Position numbers and translations under genes: made by a program. 64,000 nt of DNA from AP-15 sp963785565 (GTDB taxonomy: Bacteria; Pseudomonadota; Alphaproteobacteria; ATCC43930; CGMCC-115725): positions 186,001-250,000 of the forward strand of contig CAWAVV010000013.1 in assembly GCA_963785565.1 (NCBI GenBank), given 5' to 3'. Numbering within the stretch: position 1 is the first letter of the stretch; the number at the start of each line of letters is the position of its first letter. The notes under the pieces were generated by a model, which was not told the DNA's origin, searched no databases, and saw nothing but the letters and a program-made list of their open reading frames with translations. Positions 36,490 to 45,118 of the stretch are shown piece after piece.

Positions 36490-37128
36490 ATGACCCTGGC
36501 GCACGGCACGGACCGGCTGGAGTTGGCTCGCCTCGTGCTGCGGCGGATCGCGCCGGACGATCTGGAGTTCTTCACGCGCATCCATGCGCTCCCCGAAGTC
36601 ACGCAATATCTTTATCCCGGAGGTCGGCCGCGCTCGCCCGAAGAGTCCGCCGTGTGGCTGCAGTCCACTCTGGAGGGCTATCAGCAGCTGGCGCTTGGCT
36701 GTCTCGCGGTCCTGCGCAAGGAAGACGGAGCGCTGATCGGGCGCTGCGGCTTGACCGACCTCATTGTCGAGTCGGTGGCGCCCGAGCACGGGGTTCGCAA
36801 AGGATGGTTCGGGCGCGCACGGGCGCCCGCCGGTGGCGCGCTGACATTCGAGTGTGAGCTCAGCTACACGTTCGATCCGGCCGTCTGGGGCCAGGGTTTC
36901 GCGACCGAAGCAGTGGGTTGCGTCCGCGATTACGCGCGCGATGTGTTGCGGCTGTCCTACGCGATCTCGGCCATTCTTCCGCAAAACGCCCGCTCGCGGC
37001 GCGTCGCCGAACGGTTCGGCTTGGCCGCCGACGGCCAAATGGAAGTGGTCGGTCTGGTGTTTGATCGCTACGTGTGGCCGCTCGCGACAGGCGGTGCCAC
37101 TCGGCTCCAACCGGCATCCGCGAAATAG
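36490..37128 (+). CDS. GNAT-family N-acetyltransferase (RimJ/RimL-like)
   Basis: 212-aa acetyltransferase. The N-terminal RLVLRRIAPDDLEFFTRIHA and the core FDPAVWGQGFATEAVGCVRD (motif A, acetyl-CoA pyrophosphate loop G-Q-G-x-A), then LPQNARSRRVAERFGLAADG (motif B) are typical of the RimJ/Acetyltransf_3 branch. Acetylates an amine on a protein, antibiotic or metabolite; not specified. A ~20-residue Ala/Gly/Arg insert (GWFGRARAPAGGA) lies before the core and may be a local peculiarity. Confidence 0.85.
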   Translation: MTLAHGTDRLELARLVLRRIAPDDLEFFTRIHALPEVTQYLYPGGRPRSPEESAVWLQSTLEGYQQLALGCLAVLRKEDGALIGRCGLTDLIVESVAPEHGVRKGWFGRARAPAGGALTFECELSYTFDPAVWGQGFATEAVGCVRDYARDVLRLSYAISAILPQNARSRRVAERFGLAADGQMEVVGLVFDRYVWPLATGGATRLQPASAK

Positions 37129-37280
37129 GCCTAGCTCGTACCGCCGTGCCGCGGACCTACGGCCTTCCGCCACAATCCGGCGTTATGCTGACGAGCGGTC
37201 GGAAGAGGAGGTATCGGATCGAGTGCGACACGAGATTTATCGGCAGCCCTGCGGCGGCGGCGCTTTCCCGCCACCGCCAC

Positions 37281-37468
37281 GGCAATTCCCGTCAATTCCC
37301 GGTTCGGGCAAAATAATTCCCGGTTATGCCGAAAAAGTTCCCGGTTATGCCATTACGGGAATTCACCTGTATGGACATTGATTTACCTAATATTTTTTCA
37401 AGGCCGATCGGCCGTTTTCGGGCCGCAACGCGGAAATTCCCGGTTATTTTCCCGGTTGAACGGGAATT
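37281..37468. repeat. Cluster of short ATTCCCGGTTA-type repeats
   Basis: At least seven near-copies of (A)ATTCCCGGTT(ATGCC) in 190 bases: 37285, 37294, 37315-37330, 37337-37351, 37435-37448 and 37449-37458 in one orientation, and CGGGAATT at 37356-37363 and 37461-37468 in the other. Spacing is irregular (9-40 bases), so it is not CRISPR. It lies between the GNAT and creA genes and includes an AT-rich centre (37380-37400). No gene is seen in 37129-37482. Confidence 0.75.
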
Positions 37469-37482
37469 GACGGCGAGGGGGG

Positions 37483-37971
37483 TCACGGCTTGGGCACGGT
37501 CCAGTTGGGGTGGGTGTTGTAGAGCGAGACGGTCGCCAGGCCCATCTTGGCGCTGGCGTCCTTGATCTGCCGGCTGTAGGCGACATAGATCAAGGTGTCG
37601 TTCTTCTGGTCGTAGATCCGGCGCACCGCGATCGACTTGAAGAACAGACTCATCCGCTGCGAGAAGATCTCCTCGCCCTTGGGGCCGAGGGCAATCTTGC
37701 CGACCGTAATCGGCCCGGTCTGGGTGCAGGAAATCGCGCTGTTCGACGGGTTCTCGAACCAGTTCCCCTTGGTCAGCCGGTCAAGTACGCTGCGGTCGAA
37801 ATGGACGACATGGCAGGTGACGCCGGCGATCTGCGGGTCGGCGAAGGCCTCGACGACCATGCCGTTGCCGGTCCAGTCGTTGCTGAAGCTGCCGACCTGT
37901 TCCGCCCGCGCCGCAACCGCAGAGAGGCAAAAGATCAATGCCGCCAATAGGTACGATAGATACGATTTCAT
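37483..37971 (-). CDS. creA: CreA family exported protein
   Basis: 162 aa with a Sec signal peptide (YLSYLLAALIFCLSAVAARA, cleaved before EQVGSF). The mature part has the CreA/YjjA-type blocks WTGNGMVVEAFADPQIAGVT, CHVVHFDRSVLDRLTKGNWF, NSAISCTQTGPI and RQIKDASAKMGLATVSLYNT, with two conserved Cys. Periplasmic, function unknown in spite of the name. Its start faces the divergent MFS gene. Confidence 0.92.
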   Translation of the reverse strand: MKSYLSYLLAALIFCLSAVAARAEQVGSFSNDWTGNGMVVEAFADPQIAGVTCHVVHFDRSVLDRLTKGNWFENPSNSAISCTQTGPITVGKIALGPKGEEIFSQRMSLFFKSIAVRRIYDQKNDTLIYVAYSRQIKDASAKMGLATVSLYNTHPNWTVPKP

Positions 37972-38070
37972 GCGATCATCCCTGAACGGCTTTGCCCGGC
38001 CGGCCGATCAGCGCCGGCCGGCGCTGACCATGGCAAATTCCGCGCCCGGAGCGTTATTCCTCTATGGCCG

Positions 38071-39501
38071 ATGCCCGCATCGATCATCGAAACCGACATT
38101 CCCGCACGGCTCGACCGTCTGCCGTGGACCCGGTTTCATACCTTGGTCGTCGTGGCATTGGGCGTCACCTGGATCCTCGACGGGCTCGAGGTGACGGTGG
38201 CCGGCTCGATCGCCGGCGCCTTGCAGGAAAGCCCGGTGCTGCGTTTCTCGGCCGCCGAGGTGGGCGCCGTCGGCAGCGCCTATCTCGCCGGGGCGGTCCT
38301 GGGCGCCGTGCTGTTCGGCTATCTGACCGACCGGTTCGGCCGCCGCAAATTGTTCTTCGTCACCTTGGGTCTCTATTTGACCGCGACCGCCGCCACCGCC
38401 GGCTCGTGGGATTTCGCGAGCTTCGCGCTGTTCCGCTTTGTGACCGGCGCCGGCATCGGCGGCGAGTATGCGGCGATCAACTCGGCGATCCAGGAACTGG
38501 TGCCGGCGCGGTTTCGCGGGCGCACCGATCTGGCGATCAACGGCAGCTTCTGGCTGGGCGCCGCACTCGGCGCGGCCGGCGCGGTCGCCTTCCTGCAGCC
38601 CGGCCGGTTGCCGCCGGATATGGGCTGGCGCGCCGCGTTCGGAATCGGCGCGGTGCTCGGTCTCGGCATCCTATTGCTGCGCCGCTACCTGCCGGAAAGT
38701 CCGCGCTGGCTGATGCTGCACGACCGGCTTGGCGAGGCCGAGGCGGTGATCAGCGCGATCGAGCGCCGGGCAGGGGCCGGTGAGGCGGGGCCGACCCCGG
38801 CCGGCGGGCGGATCCGGCTTGCCGTGTCCCGGCGCACGCCGGTCGCGCGCATGGTGCTGGCGATCCTGCGAGACTATCCCCGGCGCGCGCTCCTGGGGCT
38901 CGTGCTGATGACCGCTCAGGCGTTCTTTTACAACGCGATCTTCTTTTCCTATGCGCTGGTGCTGACCCGCTTCTACGCGGTCCCGTCGGCCTCGGTCGGC
39001 TGGTATATCCTGCCTTTCGCGCTCGGCAATTTTCTCGGGCCATTGCTGCTCGGGCCGCTGTTCGACACGCTCGGCCGCAAGCCGATGATCGGCGCCACCT
39101 ACGCGCTCTCGGGGATATTGCTGGCGATCGTCGGCTGGCTGTTCCGCGAAGGGCTGCTCGACGCCGCGCAGCTGACCGCCTGCTGGACCGTTATCTTTTT
39201 TTTCGCCTCGGCGGCCGCCAGTTCCGCCTATCTGACCGTCAGCGAAAGTTTTCCGCTCGAAGCGAGGGCACTTGCCATCGCGTTGTTCTACGCGCTCGGC
39301 ACCGCGACCGGCGGAGTGGTCTCGCCGTGGCTGTTCGGCATATTGGTCGGCACCGGCGAGCGCAGCACGGTTTTCGCCGGCTACCTCCTCGGCGCAGGCC
39401 TGATGATCGCGGCAGCGCTGACGGAATTCGCCATCGGCGTCAAGGCGGAGCGCCAGCCCCTGGAAAGCGTCGCCCGCCCGCTCTCCAGCATCGCCGACTA
39501 G
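38071..39501 (+). CDS. MFS transporter (sugar/metabolite:H+ symporter type)
   Basis: 476-aa transporter with about twelve helices. Loop signatures of the major facilitator family are clear: GYLTDRFGRRKLFFVTLGLY between TM2 and TM3, LPESPRWLM after TM6, and DTLGRKPMIGATYALSGILL in the second half. The PESPRWL signature places it near the sugar porter/aromatic acid symporter groups. The substrate is not apparent. ATG at 38071 with a weak ribosome site. The gene stops 32 bases before the converging MetE-like gene. Confidence 0.88.
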   Translation: MPASIIETDIPARLDRLPWTRFHTLVVVALGVTWILDGLEVTVAGSIAGALQESPVLRFSAAEVGAVGSAYLAGAVLGAVLFGYLTDRFGRRKLFFVTLGLYLTATAATAGSWDFASFALFRFVTGAGIGGEYAAINSAIQELVPARFRGRTDLAINGSFWLGAALGAAGAVAFLQPGRLPPDMGWRAAFGIGAVLGLGILLLRRYLPESPRWLMLHDRLGEAEAVISAIERRAGAGEAGPTPAGGRIRLAVSRRTPVARMVLAILRDYPRRALLGLVLMTAQAFFYNAIFFSYALVLTRFYAVPSASVGWYILPFALGNFLGPLLLGPLFDTLGRKPMIGATYALSGILLAIVGWLFREGLLDAAQLTACWTVIFFFASAAASSAYLTVSESFPLEARALAIALFYALGTATGGVVSPWLFGILVGTGERSTVFAGYLLGAGLMIAAALTEFAIGVKAERQPLESVARPLSSIAD

Positions 39502-39532
39502 CGTTCGCGAAAGACGGCGCCGTCGCGGCTGG

Positions 39533-40708
39533 TCAGGCTTTGCCCCACAGCTCCTTGGTGGCTAGGCGCGCCCCTTCCGCCAATGCCGCCAGCTTGGTCC
39601 AGACGACGCTCGGATGGACCTCGCAGGACGTCGAAAAGCTGGCGAAGCCGCAATCGGCCCCGGCGATGACGTTTTCGCGGCCGACGACGCCGGCGAACCG
39701 CGCGATCCGCTGGGCGACCGCCTCCGGATGTTCGACAAGGTTGGAGGAATGGGTGACGATGCCGGGGATCAGGACTTTCCCCTCCGGCAATTTGACCGTT
39801 TCCCAGACCCGCCATTCGTGCTCGTGACGCGGGTTGGCGGCTTCGAACGAATAGGCGCCGGCATCGATGCGCAGCATGACGTCGGCGATGTGCTTCAGTT
39901 CGAGCTCGTGCACGCGCGGGCCGATATTGATGCCATAGCAGGTGTGATAGCGCACGCACTCGGGCGGAATGCCGCGCAAAGCATGGTTCAGCAACTCGAC
40001 CGTCGCATTCGCCCAGCGGCGGCATTCGGCGATGTCGAGCTCGGGGTGCGTCGTATAGTGGCTCGCCAATTGCGGGTCGTCGATCTGCAAGACGAGGCCG
40101 GCGTCGACGATCGCCTTGTATTCCTCGTTGAGCGCGTCGGCCACTGCCACTCGAAACTCGTCGTCTGTCTTGTAGAATTCGTTCGTGTTCCAGCCGGCGA
40201 GCTGGGCCGGCGACACCGCCGGCATAAAGGCTTCCTCGCAGGCGATGCCGGCGAGTGCGGCCTTCAGGGTATCGATATCGCGCTTCAGCGCATCGTGCCC
40301 CTTGTAGGCGATGGGGCCGGTGCATACCCATCGGGTTGGCGGCGCCCTCCCCGCCGTCCCCGGCATCTGCGCGGCCCAGCTGTAGTATTCGGGAAACGCC
40401 AAATACTCGCGCGAGCGCGCCCAAGCGCCCTCGCCGCCGGGGTTCTTGCGCGGCTCGATCCCGGCGAGGCGCTCGTTGACGTAGGGGATGAACCCGAACC
40501 GGCCCATCTCGCCATCGGCGACGATGTCGATGCCGCTGTCGGCCTGTTTGTGCACCACCTCCTTGACCGCGGTCGCGACTCGGTTCGCGTAGGTCTCGGC
40601 ATCGAGTGGGCCGCCTCGTTCTTTCGTCTGGATCATCTCCAGCAGATCCGGCGGCCGCGGCAGGCTGCCGACATGGGTTGTAAGGATCCGCTCCGTGCTT
40701 CGCTTCAT
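39533..40708 (-). CDS. Cobalamin-independent methionine synthase II family (MetE C-terminal-like) protein
   Basis: 391-aa single-domain TIM barrel homologous to the C-terminal catalytic half of MetE, also related to epoxyalkane:coenzyme M transferase. Zinc/thiol-site blocks: TTHVGSLPRPPDLLEM, IDIVADGEMGRFGFIPYVNE, LQIDDPQLASHYTTHPELDI, RYHTCYGINIGPRVHELELK (His-x-Cys) and AGADCGFASFSTSCEV (second Cys). Since it lacks the N-terminal MetE domain, it probably transfers alkyl groups to a thiol other than the MetE reaction, perhaps methyl to homocysteine from a different donor. No SAM or B12 riboswitch is seen upstream. Confidence 0.85.
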   Translation of the reverse strand: MKRSTERILTTHVGSLPRPPDLLEMIQTKERGGPLDAETYANRVATAVKEVVHKQADSGIDIVADGEMGRFGFIPYVNERLAGIEPRKNPGGEGAWARSREYLAFPEYYSWAAQMPGTAGRAPPTRWVCTGPIAYKGHDALKRDIDTLKAALAGIACEEAFMPAVSPAQLAGWNTNEFYKTDDEFRVAVADALNEEYKAIVDAGLVLQIDDPQLASHYTTHPELDIAECRRWANATVELLNHALRGIPPECVRYHTCYGINIGPRVHELELKHIADVMLRIDAGAYSFEAANPRHEHEWRVWETVKLPEGKVLIPGIVTHSSNLVEHPEAVAQRIARFAGVVGRENVIAGADCGFASFSTSCEVHPSVVWTKLAALAEGARLATKELWGKA

Positions 40709-40940
40709 CTCGTCCCTCCCGAGCCGTCGGCCTCCGCGCCGGGCACAAGCCTAACCTGGGGAGCCATCTGGTGTGAAGGACAAGCGCAGCAACGGCTAAG
40801 CGGCGTCTTCGAACGCCGCAATTCGGTGAGGGGTAGACGCACGCTCGCGGGTTCTTGTCCCCGGTCGGTACGGCAACTAAAAATCAACCAGGTTGCAGCG
40901 ACACGCTTCGATTGCAGCCGTTCGTATCCGGGAGTGGCCA

Positions 40941-41213
40941 GTGGTTGCGATCATCGAAGGTAAGGAAGAGGCCGGCGGCGCGCGGTACATCGAATTCAAA
41001 GTCAACCAAAGCCCGACCGATCCAAATCGCATTGTGGGAAGCTGGCGCTTTCCCTCGGCCGAGTCAGCCGGAATAGTTATCGGCCAAAACAGGCTCGATA
41101 CTGCTATAGAGACAGAGTTTCGGCACGTCGTGGATTGCGCCGATCAACACGGCATACCGTTCGTGTGGGTCAACGATCCCGACGAATTATTTCCGCCCTA
41201 CAATCGCCCGTGA
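40941..41213 (+). CDS. Hypothetical protein (90 aa)
   Basis: From GTG 40941: VVAIIEGKEEAGGARYIEFK, then NRIVGSWRFPSAESAGIVIG and ending IPFVWVNDPDELFPPYNRP. A GGAG at 40931 is well placed for this start; an alternative TTG at 40893 adds 16 residues. Mixed alpha/beta composition typical of a small soluble protein. No family is recognised. Convergent-type neighbours on both sides. Confidence 0.55.
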   Translation: MVAIIEGKEEAGGARYIEFKVNQSPTDPNRIVGSWRFPSAESAGIVIGQNRLDTAIETEFRHVVDCADQHGIPFVWVNDPDELFPPYNRP

Positions 41214-41334
41214 GATCCTCGCAACCGGACGGCCGGCGTCACGGCGCCGATCGGATGTCGCAGAACCGCCGGAGCGCGGGTGATCGGCGTCTAAGCGGCC
41301 GTCACCCGCCCCTTTGAGCCCTGGGGACCGAACA

Positions 41335-42087
41335 CTACCCTTGCGCAGCTTGCATCCATTGCGCGGGGATCGGTTGCGCCCGCTGGTCCGCCACCAGTTT
41401 TCTGCGACGGAGCTGCTCCTCCGGGCTGATCGACTTCGGGTCTTCGCGGAACTCCGGCCCCATCGCCATCGCTTTCTTGACCGCCGGCCGCTCACCGATT
41501 TCTTCAAGCCAGCGCTTCACGTTTGGGAATTCGTCAATGTTGATTTTGCGGGTCGCCCAGCTCGATGCCCACGGGTAGCAGATCATATCGGCAATCGTGT
41601 ATTCGCCGGCCGCGAGATACTGCTTGTTGAACAATCCGAGGTTCATGACCCCATAGATGCGGTGTGTCTCATTGTCAAAGCGGTGAATGGCGTAGGAAAG
41701 ATCGCCGTTGTTGCCGCTTTCCAGCGCCCGCCGGAAATGGCCTTGCTCGCCAAGCTTGGGGCCCTGATTGCCGAGCTGCCAGCTGACCCACTGAGCAACA
41801 TCATATCTGCCGCGCGGATCCGACGGCAGGAACCGTCCTTCTTTCTCGGCGATGTAGGTCATAATCGCCCCGGATTCGAAGATCGAAATCGGAGCGCCGC
41901 CGCCCATCGGCTCGTCGTCGACGATCGCCGGCATCCGGCCGTTGGGAGAAATCTTCAGGAACTCGGGGGTGAGCTGGTCCCCGCGGCCGATATTGATCGG
42001 CTTGATCGTGTAGGGGGTTCCTAATTCCTCGAGCAGAATGACGGTCTTCTTTCCATTACCTGTCGGCCAGAAATAGAGATCGATCAT
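41335..42087 (-). CDS. Glutathione S-transferase (YghU/YfcG-like)
   Basis: 250-aa GST of the Nu-class (YfcG/YghU) type. The thioredoxin-like domain begins IDLYFWPTGNGKKTVILLEE, where the TGNGKK loop (Thr/Asn) binds glutathione disulphide in place of the usual Tyr; NGRMPAIVDDEPMG and SIFESGAIMTYIAEKEGRFL complete the site. The C-terminal helices include EYTIADMICYPWAS. Such enzymes have disulphide-bond reductase activity. ATG 42087 is preferred to an adjacent GTG. Confidence 0.9.
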   Translation of the reverse strand: MIDLYFWPTGNGKKTVILLEELGTPYTIKPINIGRGDQLTPEFLKISPNGRMPAIVDDEPMGGGAPISIFESGAIMTYIAEKEGRFLPSDPRGRYDVAQWVSWQLGNQGPKLGEQGHFRRALESGNNGDLSYAIHRFDNETHRIYGVMNLGLFNKQYLAAGEYTIADMICYPWASSWATRKINIDEFPNVKRWLEEIGERPAVKKAMAMGPEFREDPKSISPEEQLRRRKLVADQRAQPIPAQWMQAAQG

Positions 42088-42224
42088 CACTTTTTCTCCT
42101 GTTCAACGTGACAGCGCGTGAATCGCGGCTATTGCCATGCCCCGATCGTCCACCGTGGTGAATGGAGCGTCTGGTCAGCAGATAGCCGATCCGGCTGCGA
42201 CCGTCTACCGGCTCCCACGGCGGA

Positions 42225-44297
42225 TCAAGTCTCCTCACTGATCTGAGCGGCTGGCAAGAGGGCGATGTCGATCCAACCGAGCGGGGTGACTGTAGCGCGC
42301 TCGCCGGGACGCAACAGCACCGTGGTCATCGCGGATTCGATGATCGCGGGGCCTTCGACGACTTGCCCCGGGGCTAAGGCGTCGAAATCCCAGACTGCCG
42401 CCGCGATCCATTCGTCGAGCCAAATTTGCCGCTGACGGAGAGGCCTCGCCGGCGCCGCCTCGGGCAAACAGGGCTCCTGCGGCAATGCCGAAAGGATGCC
42501 GGCGACGGCGACGCGGGCATTGACGAGGACCGTCTCCTGGTCGGGTGAGGAATAGGTGTAAAGCTCTTCGTGACGGCGGTGAAACCGCTCGACGATCTGT
42601 GCCAGCGGATCGGGCACGGTCCAGTCGACATCGTCGAGCGGCACGGCAATCTCGAACACCTGCTCGCCGTAGCGCATATCGACCGAGCGCGTGGCTCGCG
42701 CCGGCCCGTCGAATGAAGCGCGCAGCCGCGTCAACCCTTCGGCCTCCATCTCGTCGAAGAGCCGTTTGATAGCGGCCCCGTCAAGCGCGCGGGTATCGCC
42801 GATATGGGTGCGCGCGACCTCGAAGCGCAGATCGGTGGTGAGCATGCCCCAAGCCGACAGCACTGCCGCAACCCGCGGCACAATGACCCGCGTCAGGTCG
42901 AGCTGGCGGGCGATAGCGGTCGCGTGCAGCCCTGAGGCCCCGCCAAAGGCGAGCAGGGCGAATTGCCTGGGGTCGACGCCGCGGCGCACCGAGACCAGCC
43001 GCACCCCCTCGGCCATATTCGTGTTGACGACGCGATGGATCCCCTGAGCCGCGGCGAGCCGGCCGGTGCCGAGCGCGGCGGCGATACGGTCCACCGCGGC
43101 CTCAGCCGCGGCGCGGTCGAGCCGTCGCCGACCGCCCAGAAAGCTCGCCTCGTCGAGATAACCCAGCACCAGATTGGCGTCGGTGACCGTCGCCTCGACG
43201 CCGCCGTTGCGGTAACAGGCCGGGCCTGGAACCGCGCCGGCGCTGTGCGGGCCGACATGCAGGATGCCGCCGTTATCGACGCGGGCGATCGAGCCGCCGC
43301 CGGCGCCGATGCTGGCGATGTCCAGGCTGTTCAGCGCGATCGCGTGGCCGGCGACACGGCGGCCGGTCGACAGGATCGGGCGCCCCGCGACGATCAGAGA
43401 GATATCGGTGCTGGTCCCTCCCATGTCGAACGGGATCAGATCGGCGGCGCCGACCAGCCGCGCCGCATGGACGCTGCCGGCGACCCCGCCCGCCGGCCCG
43501 GAAAGCACGGCGCCCGCCGCCAGCCGGCCCGCCTCGTCGATCGGTGCCACACCGCCATGCGACTGAATGATCAAAGTCGGCCCGCGATACCCGGCCTCGG
43601 CGAGGCGCCGCGCGAGGCGATCCAGGTAACGCGATAGAACCGGACCGACATAGGCGTTGACCACGGTCGTCGAGACTCGCTCGAATTCCTTGATCTGCGG
43701 CAATACCTCGGCGGACAGCGACACATAAACGCCCGGCAGCTCGCGCTCGACGGCTTCGCGGCTGGCCCTTTCATGTCCCGGATCGCGCCAGGCGTGCAGA
43801 TAGCACACGGCCACCGCCTCGACCCGTTCGCGCTTGAGCACGGTGATCGCCCGTCCGAGCGACGCCGGATCGAGTGGCGTCTCGACCCTGCCGTCGCCGC
43901 GCAGACGCTCACGCACCCCCAGCCGCAGACGGCGCGGAACGAGCTGCTCGGGCGGCGGCAGACGCAGATTGTAGCGGTCGTCCTTGAGCCCTTCGCGCAT
44001 CTCGATCACATCGCGATGGCCGTCGGTCGTCAGCAGCCCGACGCGTGCGCCGCTGCGCTCCAGCAGGGCGTTGGTTGCAACCGTGGTGCCGTGGATGATG
44101 CGGTCGGTCTCGGCCAGCAGCGCCGCGCGCCCGCGACCGAGGCGTTGCGCCAGCAGCTCCAGCCCGTCGAGCACGCCGATCGAGGGATCATCGGGCGTCG
44201 AGGGAACCTTCTCCAGGGTCGCCCTGCCGAGATCGTCGACCGCGACGAGATCGGTAAAGGTCCCGCCGACATCGATGCCGATGCGGTATATCGCCAC
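42225..44297 (-). CDS. Hydantoinase/5-oxoprolinase subunit A (HyuA family), stand-alone
   Basis: 690-aa ATP-dependent amide-hydrolase A subunit. N-terminal ASKHA nucleotide fold: YRIGIDVGGTFTDLVAVDDL, IIHGTTVATNALLERSGARV. Middle: SGPAGGVAGSVHAARLVGAA, IPFDMGGTSTDISLIVAGRP and IASIGAGGGSIARVDNGGIL. C-terminal: FGGASGLHATAIARQLDLTR. Normally paired with HyuB to hydrolyse hydantoins, 5-oxoproline or N-methylhydantoin; no HyuB gene adjoins it here. GTG start at 44297 follows GAAGGGCGAG and gives the family N-terminus. Confidence 0.92.
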   Translation of the reverse strand: MAIYRIGIDVGGTFTDLVAVDDLGRATLEKVPSTPDDPSIGVLDGLELLAQRLGRGRAALLAETDRIIHGTTVATNALLERSGARVGLLTTDGHRDVIEMREGLKDDRYNLRLPPPEQLVPRRLRLGVRERLRGDGRVETPLDPASLGRAITVLKRERVEAVAVCYLHAWRDPGHERASREAVERELPGVYVSLSAEVLPQIKEFERVSTTVVNAYVGPVLSRYLDRLARRLAEAGYRGPTLIIQSHGGVAPIDEAGRLAAGAVLSGPAGGVAGSVHAARLVGAADLIPFDMGGTSTDISLIVAGRPILSTGRRVAGHAIALNSLDIASIGAGGGSIARVDNGGILHVGPHSAGAVPGPACYRNGGVEATVTDANLVLGYLDEASFLGGRRRLDRAAAEAAVDRIAAALGTGRLAAAQGIHRVVNTNMAEGVRLVSVRRGVDPRQFALLAFGGASGLHATAIARQLDLTRVIVPRVAAVLSAWGMLTTDLRFEVARTHIGDTRALDGAAIKRLFDEMEAEGLTRLRASFDGPARATRSVDMRYGEQVFEIAVPLDDVDWTVPDPLAQIVERFHRRHEELYTYSSPDQETVLVNARVAVAGILSALPQEPCLPEAAPARPLRQRQIWLDEWIAAAVWDFDALAPGQVVEGPAIIESAMTTVLLRPGERATVTPLGWIDIALLPAAQISEET

Positions 44298-44328
44298 CTC
44301 GCCCTTCCGCTTTCCCAAAGTTCGTTGC

Positions 44329-45069
44329 TCAGCGGGTGCGCGGTGCGACCGTCTGTGGAGCTTCTTGGGTAGCCTCGATGACGGTCCCGGAAACAGGCTC
44401 GACCCAGACCAGGTGATCCGAGATCCCCTTGACCCCCGGTATGTTCTCGGCGGCGACGCGGAGCGCCTCGCGTTCATGCTCGTCGAAGACGACCCCGTTC
44501 AGCTCGACGACGCCGTCGGCGACCGTGATCGTCAACCCGTCCCGCGGCGCCCACTCGACCTTCTCCAATTCGGCCAGAATTTGTGCGTGGATATCCTCGT
44601 CGCTCGCCGCTGGGGCTGCCTGCGCGTCGAGCGCTTTTCCGAGCGCCGCCAGCAGATCGGCGCGGCTGACGATGCCGGCGAGCTTACCGTCATCGATTAT
44701 CGGCAGACGCTTGATGTGGTGATGCTCCATCAGGGCGACGATGTCGCCGAGCGGCGTGTCGGCGCCGACGGTTACGACCTCGCGGGTCATCAGCTCGCCG
44801 ACGACCCGCCCATGGGTCCTGACATATTCACTCGCCATTCGCCCCGGTCCCAGCACGAATTCGAGCCACCGCCAGTGATGCTTTTCGGTGGCGATCTCAC
44901 TGCGGTGCAACAGATCGCCCTCGGTCAGGATTCCGACCACTTTGCCGCCGGCATCCACCACCGGCAGGCCGCTCACCTTGTTGTCGAGCATCAGCCGGAT
45001 GGCGTCACGGATCGGGGCGTCACGCCCGATCGACACGATGTTGCGGGTCATGACCTCCGAGGCCTGCAT
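44329..45069 (-). CDS. CBS-domain pair plus BON-domain protein
   Basis: 246 aa. Two CBS repeats (MQASEVMTRNIVSIGRDAPI, KVSGLPVVDAGGKVVGILTE; VVGELMTREVVTVGADTPLG, IKRLPIIDDGKLAGIVSRAD) are followed by a BON domain (DGLTITVADGVVELNGVVFD, REALRVAAENIPGVKGISDH). CBS pairs sense adenine nucleotides; BON domains bind membranes or partners. Probably a stress or energy-sensing protein. Start ATG 45069 follows AGGAGA. Between pgk and hyuA, same strand. Confidence 0.92.
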   Translation of the reverse strand: MQASEVMTRNIVSIGRDAPIRDAIRLMLDNKVSGLPVVDAGGKVVGILTEGDLLHRSEIATEKHHWRWLEFVLGPGRMASEYVRTHGRVVGELMTREVVTVGADTPLGDIVALMEHHHIKRLPIIDDGKLAGIVSRADLLAALGKALDAQAAPAASDEDIHAQILAELEKVEWAPRDGLTITVADGVVELNGVVFDEHEREALRVAAENIPGVKGISDHLVWVEPVSGTVIEATQEAPQTVAPRTR

Positions 45070-45118
45070 GCGGCGTCTCCTGTGGTTCCGCGGAATGTGC
45101 CGGGCGGCCGGAACAGCG

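Noticed and set aside
37281..37468. CRISPR array
   Set aside because: Repeat units are about 11 bases, in both orientations and unevenly spaced; no spacers of constant length and no cas genes.
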